A stretch of DNA of 64,000 nucleotides from Cladopsammia gracilis (Eukaryota; Cnidaria; Anthozoa; Scleractinia; Dendrophylliidae), in NCBI GenBank assembly GCA_022457155.1, contig JAJGOT010000057.1, positions 1,945,501 through 2,009,500 of the forward strand, in the 5' to 3' direction. Positions 54,501 through 64,000 of this stretch are shown one piece after another. Below the pieces are notes generated by a model. The model ran no database searches. It saw only the letters and a list, made by a program, of their open reading frames with translations, and was not told the origin of the DNA. Position numbers and translations under genes: made by a program. Positions within the stretch are counted from its first letter, which is position 1. Each line of letters begins with the position of its first letter.

Positions 54501-57500
54501 TCTAAGAGCATATGGGACGGGTCTTGCTTTCAGGAATAGGGGCTGTGCACCTTCACGGACCTGAATGGAGGCTTTGTACGGTTTGATGTGTCCATACCCC
54601 TTCTCAAACAGGGCTTCATACTTAGCTACGATATCATCCACAGCAGGCACATGAGACACCTTGAAGATGGTGGACCAATCCAGGTTCAATTTCTCCAGCC
54701 AGTTCCGCCCAAGCAACACAGGCTTTTTCCCTTGAGCGACCACCAGGGGTAGTTGCATTTCCTGGGTCTGATACTTCACAGCGACTCGAATTTCCCCCAA
54801 CAAGGGTAATGACTCACCAGAATAGGTTTTCAAGTGAAACTTGCGTTGGCTGCAATTTCAGATGCTTAAACCACTTCTTATACTCCACCTCAGAGACAAT
54901 GGACACCGCTGATCCCGTGTCAACTTCCATGCTGACTGGATTACCCTCCAACAACAACTGAACTTGAAACCCTGATCCACCTTGTCCTTTAGACTTGAGA
55001 GTGTACAATCCCAGTCCGGACTGCTCTTCAGTAGTATCCATGGGTGAATCAACCTCCAAATAACGCGTGGGTTGTATCTTCCCTTTCTTATCGCACATCT
55101 TAGCAAGGTGACCCCTATTGTGACACTTGTAACATTGTACCGACCTGGCCCAGCACCCTGATGGAGAATGCTTTGCACCACAACGAAAACAACTCATGGC
55201 TTCCCCAGTCGAATGCCCAGAACTGGCATACCTGCCGACCTTATTGACGGAGTCGTCAATAATGTGGAAGACTTTTGTACTTTTGTAAGCCATGGCCATA
55301 CTTGTTTAAGTAAGAATCCCCTTTCTTTCTTTCTTTCCCCTTTTGTAAAACCAGCACTTTTCAATCTTCTTACTTCAATCGCACTGTAAATCTAAGGAAC
55401 ACTATATGTAAAATAACTCTTTCAAGTAGTTTCCTTAGTTCTGGCTCTTTTAAAAGTTTTTCTCACTCAATGAAGTCGAAAAAAATAAAAATAAATAAAT
55501 CTCACCTTATTACTTCCTGGGACAGCTTGCTTATTTCTACTACCAGATTGTTGTTCCATTAAAGGCAAGGATGTAAACTGACGACCCTGTATACCCGGCG
55601 AGTGCTGAGAGAGGTAATCCCTTGTCTCTTGTTCACTAAGAGAAATCCCCGTACTCCTCAGGGGCTCGGGTCGAATTGGTTGCGTCACAGGTCGATGATC
55701 TTGTCTTACGTGAGTTGCAACACTGCCATGCTCATGAGAAATTGACAGGAGCCCCGTATGACGAAGATATGGTGGTCGAAATTGTGAAGCGCTAATGTTG
55801 CTAAAGGGGTCTTCCATATTAGTAAGGGACTGAAGTGTTAAACGAGGGGGGAGATGGTTAGTACCACTGGGGCTATGTTGAAATCTTTCATCGCTGCTGC
55901 GGCGATAGTTCCTGTTATCAAAGGAGTATGGAGTTGTCCTTTTCTCTCCTTCCTCTGTTTTTATAGTAACTGATTGTAGTTTTTCTGCATCCTTGTTTCT
56001 GTTTTCTTTCTTTTCCTGCTCCTGTAGTAGTTGTTGTTTTTGCCGTGTAATTGGTCCTGTTATTGCGTCAGGGTCCAGAGATCCCTGGCTGTTGTCAGAA
56101 TCCCTGTCATTCTAAAAGAAAACAAATTTAGGTCACAATAAGCATTCTTACAACAACAACAACAACAACAAACAAAGCTTTATTAGACATATAAACTTAA
56201 GTACAGTTCCCCTGCAAATTGGAATTGGCTATCCTCACTCACACAAGTGGTCAAAATCATTATTCAAGAAAAACAACACTCAAATTTCGTAAGTGTATCT
56301 CTGAAGCTTTTAATTAAATGGTCCCATTGTATATGAAAGAGAAATATGGATCAAGTTCCTTTGTACTTCAACTACTGGTGATCAGTTTCTTGTCTAATTC
56401 AATGAATATGTGTTTAACTAATCACATTAATTTTCATGTGAATTTTGCCTGAGCTCTCTTCAAAATATCAATTTTCTTTGACTCCGATTAAAATTCCCTG
56501 ACCGTGAAGAATTTTACTTTTCCGGACCATTTCCTGACCAGTGGCAACCTTGTATACTGATGAAAACAAATAATATTTTTAATTAATAAATCTTTCACTT
56601 TAGCTACCTCTTTATCCCTGCGTGCTCTCTTAGGCGGGCGGCCCCGGCTTTTCCTGTTTTTTCTTTCAGTTCGTTTTATCTCATAAGATTGTTCCAACTC
56701 TAAAAAAAGAAAAGCATTCAAATTGAATGACCTTAGAGTTAAGGAACATGACCACGCACCAATATGCATAAGAAATAGACACGTGGATGACCAATCACAA
56801 TCGAGAATTTTGTTATTGATATGATTTAATATATTGGGATGAAGTGACTGACTGACCTTGTCGTTGGATAGGTGGAAGCAGCCCAAGCTTTGCCATGAAA
56901 TCTAGTTTCTGTCAATTGAAAAATTCAGTTTAATAAATGAACATGGCTTTACACTACCACAAAATTCCAGTACCAAAATTCCATGACTCTCCTCAAAAAA
57001 TAGCATTTTATAAAAGAAATAGTAGAGGGCTTAAATTAGCCCATGTTAATTTTTTTAAAGTAAATTCTGAAACTTTTAACATGAAACTGTCACGACAGCT
57101 AAATTTTGATATTTTGGAAGGGCCATATTTCATGACCCTAAATTTATGGTGATTGTAACTTTGGGGGAGGGGGGAATTACCTTGGTTCATACATTAATAA
57201 GCTTAATTCAATTAACACACTAACCTCTGGGCTAGGAATAGGAGGTGCAGGGGTGGCACTATGATTATCATCATTACTCCCATTAACATTGACGTCACTT
57301 GTCGCATTGCTGGGCGAATCCACACCATTTTGGTTGTCATGGTTACCTTCATACTTTCTCTTCAAGGTCGGGTCTCCTTGGCTTATCTCTGCAAACAAAT
57401 GTAAAGTTGGTCAGAGTATTGTTTAGATCATCAACATCTCTTCTGCTTGGGTCAGCTGCTTCACTCCAATGAATGAAGGTCAATAAGTTTAAAATCAGCC

Positions 57501-60500
57501 TCGTGCTATGTGCTATGATTCATTCTAAATTGTAATGGTCAGTTTCCCATGTTAGTAGACTACTACAGGTTAGCTTCAAGAGTGCTGTTAGCAGTGGTTT
57601 CATAAGAAGGCAGCAACTGGCCAGATCTTGATGTTTCTTTTTCATTCCAAGTGCCACCTTCTCTGTCTTGATTTTCACGTACAATGTAAATACTTATGAA
57701 AAACAGCTATGATCTCCAGCCTGTTTGGGAAGCTCTGATTAGATACCAATCCCTTGGAATCAATATTGAAATCAATTTATTAGCTGATGAAAGGATTAAA
57801 GGTCAGTTTGAAAATATAACTTTAATTACCTTTTTTCCTATCTGCTGTGACAAGACCTAGTCCTTCAAGAAACCTCAATTTATAAGGATCATGTCTTATT
57901 TTATTTGTGGTCTTAACTTGAGTTTCTTCAGTGGCTCTTTCGACTTTTATTCTTTTGGCCAGGCTAGGTGATGATCTATCAGATGACTTTGGCCTCTGCC
58001 CATCTACAAACACAAATTTAGTTGTAACAGTTGAGACTTAATGAGTACAAGCAGATAATTCATGAGTACCGGGGACTTTGTCAGCACTTTTGGTCATTTT
58101 AGAGTGGAAAAAAGGCAAAAAATATTTTATTAATATTAAGTACTTCAAACAAATATATTGTGGTTTCAAACTAAAATGCATCAGTGTGGATGGAGTTTAA
58201 TGCACTAGAAACACAATAAACTGTCCCATACCATGATGGAAATCCCCATTGACAAGCGCTGCTCTGTCTCTTCTCCGCCACTCGCTCTCTCCATTACCTC
58301 TGTCCATCCGTGGTATGCTACTATGGAATGCCTCATGGCCAAAGGCACGAGTGTCTAAGTAAGGTGATTCGCGCACACCCAGCCGCTCAGATGGTCCCCC
58401 AGCTGACCTCCTCATACTTTCAGCCTGAAGATGTCGAATGTCAAGGTCGTTTCCATAACGATCACCAAATCCCTTTCCATCTGAAGGAGGTGGGTGAAAG
58501 GGATGGAATGGAAACCCCCTGTATAGGTGCTCAGACTCTCTACTGACTGCCAAACGAGCTAAGCTTGGATCGCCTTTGTGATGTTCAACAGAGAGGGGAC
58601 TCTAAAAACAGAATGACTGTGTAAATTGATTTTGTTTTATCACAGAGAAGGCTGAAAATGTATTGCACTGTGGGTATTATATGCAATCATTTAAGATTGC
58701 CAAAGGCGACCATGTGAAAACATTGGGTATAAATTCTTCAACTTTTGTTGGAAGCAATTTGCATAAAATAAACAATAATAAGATAAAGGTAAGTTTTGTC
58801 TAACCGAAATATTGGGCCATAAAAAAGATTTTTAACTGTCAAATCAGCCAGGCTGTTTAAAATTTATTCTGCTTTAAACTGTTCTAATCATGGCATTGAA
58901 AAAAAAAACAGTTATGGTTCATCATCTTTATATCATCCATATCATCATCATCATCATCATCATCTTCATTATCAAAACTTTTAGGTTGAAACAAGAACCT
59001 AAAAGCTACAACAGAGCACCACACCCAGCCACTGAGATGGTCCCCAGCTGACCTCCTCATACTTTCAGCCTGAAGATGTCAAAGGTCATTAAGTTCGTTT
59101 CCATAACAATCACCAAATCCCTTTCCAATTTTATTGCCTTAGAAGAATTTCATATAAATAGATCTGAGAGATGAATCAAGTGTCATACCTTGCTGGCTTC
59201 TAGGCGTTGTTGATGAAGTGGTTGAGGGTAATGCAGAACCCCTAGTCCTGGTGGTTTGTCCTGCGGCATGTGATGCCGTGGCCACTCTTCGCCTGGTGGG
59301 GCACGAAGGCCCTCTTTCTGTTCAAACATCAGCCGCTCATGTAACAAGAACTCCTAACAGAAAACAAAATATCACGAAAGCTACATTCAGTAATTGCAAC
59401 TGGAACCCCATTAATATGACAATGAAGAGTGCTGTAAAATTTGGTCGCGTTAACAGGGCAATGTATGTATGAAGATGAGTGCGAGAGCTTTAATTTGTTC
59501 AGGCAAACAAGAAGTAGCCATAATGACAGTGGTCACATAGGTTTCACTGTACTCTCTTTCTTTCTCCAAACAGTAACATAATAACCAACATGTAATGTCT
59601 GTCTAGTAAGTAATTATTAGTCTGTCGAGTATGATAGTCTGGGTTAGTGTAGTTCTGAAAACTAATTGTTGACTGACGTTTCGACATCTTCCAATAAATA
59701 AGCTTATTTAAAACCGTTGTGGTGGAACACTGAACATAGCATTGCCAATGCCCTTGGCTCCACCTGAAATCTAAATATGACATATCTAAGCAGTGTTTTA
59801 CACCCACCTGTCTTTCTCGTTCTCTTACAAACTCTGCATGCCTCTCATCCAGTGGATGGAGAGGAAAGGGAGCATCCCTGGGGGGGTGGACTAAGTAAGG
59901 ATGAAGCACAGGTACTTCATGTGCTGGGAGAAACATCCTTTTGTATTCCCCCGGTCTCGTCACCTTAGATGCCAGGGCTGGATCGCTTCGGACATGAAGG
60001 CCATGGCTTCTAGGTGGCTCAGACGAGCTCGATGTTGGTGCTCCAGTAGGCGTACCATGTCCATGAACGGGACAGGATCCTTGTTTGTGCTCATGGTACA
60101 ATCCCTGCTTTAGTGATCCCTCTGCAGAACTTCTTTTTGTTTCCCCAGGTGCACCATCATTTTCTTTATCTTTTTTTGTAGAATCACCTGCCTCCTGGAG
60201 GAAAAAATAACCTTGTACATCAAACAGCTACCTTTTTGTAAACAGAAGATAATTATCTGTCAGTGTTACTTGGAGTTTTGGATGATTTATTTTGGATTTT
60301 CCCGGAGACACACCCCATTAGCATACATGACATGCAAAAAGAAGTTCTGCAGTTTCAAATAGTGCAATTTCAAATCACACAGCCTTTTTTGAATTTTCTT
60401 GAATTTAGAGAGTCATTTACAACAAAATACATGGCTTAAACAGCACAAATTCTTATTTTAATGCGTTGGAATAAAAATGTGATGCTTTAACAAGCCTTTC

Positions 60501-62575
60501 AAGATGAAAGCTAACTAATTAAAAGTCATTTTTCTGCTCGGATACCAAGTCGAGGCATAATGTAAAATTAGTTAGATATTTTAAGATTTTGGTTGGACAA
60601 TATCTGATGAACGACCATCATTTTCAGCACTGGACTGCACAGCATGACCAAGTACGATGCTCGTAGATATATGAAAGTTGGTAATTAACGTTGCCCTGAT
60701 TAAAAAATAGTCTTTTTTTCAGTTGTTGTTAAAAGTTATCAATTTCCAGGGATGTTACTCAAACAAAGGCACATATGTTGTGGTTATTTTAAATTTTTCT
60801 CTGGTTTGAAAATTTTCAAGCCATGGTAATGAATTTGAATTTGAACCACAACATATACCATTACTCATAAAAAATAATGAAAGCATTGTTTTTCTTCTGA
60901 AATTTCACTGTCTCAAAAAGAACAAAAATCATTTACAAACCTGCTTCCTAGTTTCTCTCAACTCAGCATTTTCACCTGGTCGCAGATGGGGAGAGTTCTT
61001 CCTAACAAACGATTCAACACTTCCTGGTGGCAAATGTCGAGCAGCATCTCCAACGTGTCCAACAGGAATGTCGAATGGCTCCACTATTATGGTGCCGTCA
61101 GGTAGGATTGAGTGGCGCTCATGCTGTTGTCTTAAATGTTCAGCTGCACGCTGCTGTCTCCAAGTGCTAAAACGTATATCATGAGGATCAAGCACCTTTG
61201 GGAGGAAAAAGGTTAAGGTAAGGAAAAGTTGTCACACAAGCCACACGGCCGGGGCTTAACCTGGTTTCTATAGCAGAAATCAACTAGGAGTACTGCTACT
61301 CCTCCATGGATGGGATGCTAGTCCTGCTTGGCTCTCTTTTACTCTAAATCACATGAACCTGTCATTACATTGGCAAGAGTGCTTTCTTAGCACTGAGTGA
61401 GTGAAATATGAGCTGTGGGGAGTATTGGGGGCGGCAGTTAAATTTGCGAGACATGGCTGCAAGCAATGGCTCCTCCCTCCTCCCCCAAGCCCTGGGCCCA
61501 AGAGCTTGCTTCCAGGCTATTCCAAATTTGACCTACAATCTTGGTCAGAACTTTTGGGACACTTAACCTTTTTCCTCACAAATTGTCTTTGTCATTACCT
61601 CCCCCTCCCCACCCCCAATACAATGTTGAGTTTTATGCATATAACCAAGCCACAGTGTCTCAACTTCGTATGGGGGGAGGGAGGAGGGGGACCAGGAAAT
61701 GGAACAACAGTTTCTCTCTTCAAAAAAATTTGTCTTTGTGTAGTATTTTCTTAATTGAAGGGCTCCTGGCAAGAACGTCCTAAGTATGTTTTTGGTAACT
61801 ATCTCTTAAATTGTATGTTTTGGGCCTTTAAAAGCACAGTTTTGTCAAATTAACGATTTATTATTGTTACGGTACTTAAAACAGATCCAAAATGGGGAAG
61901 AAAATCCACATCTTTGAGAAAATGTTTTGGGCCCCTATGACACCCCATGGCCCCCAGGACACCCTATGTATCTTTTTTAAAAAAAAAAAATTATTATATT
62001 CGAAGATAGAAGATTTGTTGACCTGGTTTAAATCCTTTCAGTCATATTTAATGATCCAGTCATAATTTTGGCAAGTGAGTGCCTTTTGAGGCCAAAAATC
62101 CAAGATTTCAGTGAAAATTTTCAGTGAAAATTTTCCATTGCCTTTCAATTGCCCTTCAATTGTCCCAAGCTATTTTGTCCACAGTTTTAGGCTGGTTATG
62201 ACCTCAGTCTTTGCAATGCAATGCTGGGGATTACCCTGCAGTGGATTAGCATCCCATTCTTCACAGCCAAACCTTTAGTTTTGTCATGCAGTTCTAATGT
62301 TTGAGTGCAAATGAATGCCAAGAACTTGCAAACATTTATTTGTCATGTTACTCTCACCTGGGGTGGGTAAGGAGTTGGGTAAAATGCTGGTAACATATGG
62401 GCCTCTGGGCCATCTCGCTTGGAGGCCAAAAGAGGAGGGGGCCCAGGTGGGTGGGCACCACGAGGCACATATATCGGCAAGTCTGGCTTAGCACCATAAG
62501 CTGGGTAGAATGCCACAGGGGCATGTGGAGGCTCCGGGGGGTAGTGCTCTGATAGCATGGGAACTTCAGAATGAC
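51502..62575 (-). CDS. GSE1: GSE1-like chromatin co-repressor subunit, N-terminus outside window
   Basis: GSE1 belongs to BRAF-histone deacetylase/LSD1-CoREST-type co-repressor assemblies in vertebrates. Thirteen exons, upstream to stop: 62358-62575, 60941-61195, 59808-60194, 59189-59353, 58232-58601, 57830-58003, 57225-57388, 56857-56908, 56599-56699, 55506-56111, 52638-52725, 52335-52438, 51502-51600. They give about 927 residues; earlier exons lie beyond 64000. The assignment rests on the C-terminal coiled coil (KWCGIEAAMQSYYAH ... RGLEIGVLQD ... LDKLHFFIESLKR), which aligns by eye with human GSE1 (KWQGIEA...). It also rests on two short motifs, YKLRFLEGLGL and KLDFMAKLGL, like GSE1's KLEFLQLFGL. 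Upstream is Pro/His/Arg-rich and low in complexity. RKSRGRPPKRARR is an AT-hook-like basic patch. The intron 52726-55505 holds a retroelement. Confidence 0.88.
51825..52070 (-). repeat. Inverted copy of the TTAA/106-bp family
   Basis: Reads on the minus strand: GGCACTCTTGGAGTTTAA at the far end matches the family terminus. The interior has CATTCAAACAAAACCTCTTC and AGCAGTACTTTTGCATGGTA. It lies in a GSE1 intron. Confidence 0.7.
52856..52877. repeat. Poly-G tract
   Basis: About 20 G residues in a GSE1 intron upstream of the retroelement remnant. Confidence 0.85.
53277..54833 (-). pseudogene. Retroelement pol fragment: reverse transcriptase and RNase H
   Basis: A 518-residue open frame. Residues about 1-50 are the end of an aspartic-protease region. 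RT motifs follow (PVVLVPKKDGSLRVCGDY, QYPLPNTEDLF, the LDDILISGG catalytic region). RNase H has ACDASPYGVGAVI, KEALSIVFG and TDHQPL. The residue two before the DD pair is Arg, where Tyr or Phe is usual. There is no integrase: the frame ends shortly after SAEHA by entering LTR sequence in reverse. Upstream it is out of frame with the gag/protease piece. I infer it is not active. Confidence 0.9.
54814..55299 (-). pseudogene. Retroelement gag C-terminus and protease start
   Basis: 161 residues with two CCHC-type zinc knuckles. The first, CFRCGAKHSPSGC, is one residue short of the standard spacing; the second, CYKCHNRGHLAKMC, is standard. An aspartic protease DTG site lies near residue 127. It leaves frame about 15 nt after the start of its overlap with the pol frame, consistent with a single-base insertion. 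Most of gag is absent. Confidence 0.85.
58938..58972. repeat. (ATC)n microsatellite
   Basis: About eight ATC triplets in a GSE1 intron. Confidence 0.9.
59020..59127 (-). pseudogene. Duplicated fragment of a GSE1 exon
   Basis: Bases 59020-59127 match 58374-58479, inside exon 58232-58601, in the same orientation at about 90 percent by eye. Shared blocks include AGCTGACCTCCTCATACTTT and TTTCCATAAC. A lost C and a small insertion break the frame. No splice sites flank it, so it is an exon-derived pseudo-copy in the adjacent intron. Confidence 0.85.
60270..60640. repeat. Dispersed repeat related to 33825-34150
   Basis: Shares TACATGACATGCA-like, CATAATGTAAAATTA and CATTTTCAGCACTGGAC blocks with the VPS4 intron copy. 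Boundaries are uncertain. Confidence 0.4.
60773..60856. mobile_element. Short MITE, 84 bp, ends ATATGTTGTGGTT
   Basis: Inverted ends ATATGTTGTGG and CCACAACATAT enclose a short relative of the element at 26720-26884. It lies in a GSE1 intron. Confidence 0.75.
61536..62187. mobile_element. MITE copy split by a 400-bp insertion
   Basis: 61536-61757 and 62158-62187 are the two parts of an element like 46367-46612. Between them, 61758-62157 is foreign sequence whose ends read AAGGGCTCC and GCCCTTC. AATTG is present at both junctions (61753-61757, 62158-62162). Confidence 0.7.
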
Positions 62576-64000
62576 CTGAACAAGATCACAAAATGAGAAA
62601 AGCATATTATCAAACATTGTACTGACCTTCAGTTTCAAAGAATCAACCATTGTTATTGAAAGTAAAATAATAAATTGAAATGGCCACAATTCTCAAACAG
62701 TTGATCCATCAAAAACTAAAAAATAACTTGTATCTTTTCATTGTTTCACTACATGAACAAAAATGATAAATGTGACCATTCATACATATCATGTAAATGC
62801 ATGAAAGATATTGAATGCACATGGCTATAACCTGTGAGTCTCTAAATAAAATCCCCTATTGAGCAGTACTTTCCTGTGGTGCTGTTTGTTATGCTGTACA
62901 AGGTGGTTCTAGCTTTTGAGTCTGTGGATGAAATCCTAAAGTGTGACCGTTCAAATGAAAGCTACTGAGCAGTACTTTCCTGTGGTACTGTTTGTTATGC
63001 TGTACAAGGTGGTTCTAGCTTTTGAGTCTGTGGATGAAATCCTAAAGTGTGACCATTCAAATGAAAGCTATTGAGCAGTACTTTCCTGTGGTACTGTTTA
63101 GTATGCTGCACAAGGTGGTTCTAACTTTTGAGTCTGGATGAAATCCTAAAGTGTGACCATTCAAATGAAAGCTACTGAGCAGTACTTTCCTGTGGTGCTG
63201 TTTGTTATGCTGCACAAGGTGGTTATAACCTTTGAGTCTATGGATATAGCAGAGCAGAACTTTCCTTGTAATGCTAATTTTATTAAGCTGTACAAGGTGT
63301 TTCTATTCTAATGTTTGTGTCTGTGGAAGTGCAACCATTCAAATGAAAGCTACTGAGCAGTGTGTTCCTTAATTCTTTATCACTCGGAAAAAGAAAAAGT
63401 TTCTTTCTTGTTATCTTGTTATTAGAAAAACAATGTCAACTACTGTTCTAAGTGAGTTATGGGAAATTTTGAAATAGGTATAAAAAAACTGGAAACTTCC
63501 CAGCAAAATTTGAAAAGCCTGACCTACAATATTAATGGTGTAACAACTTCCTGTGGAAAACTAAATACAAATATACTTGAATGATAGCGTAAATTACAAT
63601 CTGAAACTCAATTCAAAAAATTAGTTCTGACAGTGAATAAACAAAAAATTCAATTAGGAATATTTTTGTCCGCACGCCACTTAAATGTGAGAACTTTGTC
63701 CCTCAAATAATATCTGACTGGTTGTTGTTTTTTTTCCTCATGCTACATCATAGTAAGAAGTTCATGGGAACAAAAGGAACATGAATATGCTTTTAACAAA
63801 AGAGTAGAATAAAAAATTGAACAGAATGGCAAAAAGTCTTAATTTTCATTTTCACAGGTGTGTTAATATGTAATTGGATAGGTTAAAGTCGGAATAGAAA
63901 TTTTCAGTTCACTTCCTTAAATAGGATAAAGATTTTGAAATGATTTCCTGACCTCACTGAATCAAAATCAATAATTTTAGCCAACAAACATATGTCAGTT
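62576..64000. other. Intron upstream of the last visible GSE1 exon
   Basis: Besides the 106-bp array listed separately I find no exon with convincing splice sites and homology, so the next upstream GSE1 exon is probably beyond 64000. Confidence 0.5.
62850..63370 (-). repeat. Second 106-bp minisatellite array, inverted orientation
   Basis: The landmark TTCCTGTGG recurs at 62871, 62977, 63083 and 63187 (106, 106, 104 bp), with a decayed copy near 63262. The unit is the reverse complement of that at 39765-40470. Confidence 0.9.

Larger units (their letters stand above)
53074..55299 (-). mobile_element. Rearranged Ty3/gypsy-type LTR retrotransposon remnant
   Basis: Two oppositely oriented parts are joined. 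Plus strand: a 113-bp LTR at 53074-53186 (TGTAATAT ... ATATTACA); a primer-binding-like TTTTGGCGACGAGGATGG at 53187-53204; 81 bp of internal DNA ending in the purine tract GGGAGGAG; then the first 37 bp of a second LTR (53268-53304). Minus strand: a gag/protease fragment (54814-55299) and a reverse transcriptase/RNase H ORF (53277-54833) that runs into the 37-bp LTR piece. Integrase and most of gag are missing. It sits in the GSE1 intron 52726-55505. Confidence 0.85.

Noticed and set aside
54800..54840. Programmed ribosomal frameshift between retroelement frames
   Set aside because: No clear slippery heptamer was seen; a simple one-base insertion explains the offset, though relatives would decide.

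Overview
This is animal nuclear DNA: AT-rich, with multi-exon genes whose introns almost all follow GT-AG, conserved metazoan proteins and a heavy load of short non-autonomous transposons. The exon structures and the style of the repeats suggest an invertebrate, most likely a cnidarian such as a stony coral. That assignment is inference, because no rRNA or mitochondrial marker is present. Gene models below were built by hand from reading frame, splice sites and protein family memory, with exon phases checked to join.

Layout. (1) 795-6149 (+): C-terminal half of a secretory-pathway Ca2+/Mn2+ ATPase (ATP2C/SPCA). (2) 8043-24231 (-): LRRCC1, 24 exons, about 1022 aa, a centrosome/centriole protein with N-terminal leucine-rich repeats and a long coiled coil. 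(3) 24734-34486 (+): VPS4, 14 exons, 443 aa, the ESCRT-III disassembling AAA ATPase, head-to-head with LRRCC1 across about 500 bp. (4) 39415-45265 (-): ATP6V0D1, V-ATPase subunit d, 8 exons, 357 aa. (5) 45736-50363 (+): GINS2/PSF2, 5 exons, 181 aa, a replicative helicase subunit, head-to-head with ATP6V0D1 across 470 bp. (6) 51502-62575 (-): a GSE1-like chromatin co-repressor subunit, 13 exons seen, N-terminus outside the window, tail-to-tail with GINS2. A broken Ty3/gypsy-type element (53074-55299) sits in a GSE1 intron.

The genes are ordinary housekeeping functions and do not form one pathway. Their linkage is notable: from memory, human ATP2C2, VPS4A, ATP6V0D1, GINS2 and GSE1 all lie on chromosome 16q, and human GSE1 and GINS2 are neighbours. 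The window therefore looks like a fragment of an ancient animal linkage group.

The most unusual content is in the introns and intergenic DNA. There are more than 25 hairpin or terminal-inverted-repeat elements. At least six are flanked by TTAA, two of them sharing one TTAA. One TTAA element family has an internal segment that appears as a single copy, as 2.5 copies and as 106-bp minisatellite arrays. Nested insertions have readable target-site duplications. Two coding exons have partial duplicates lying beside them in introns. I found no CRISPR array, operon, toxin gene or clearly new multi-gene system.
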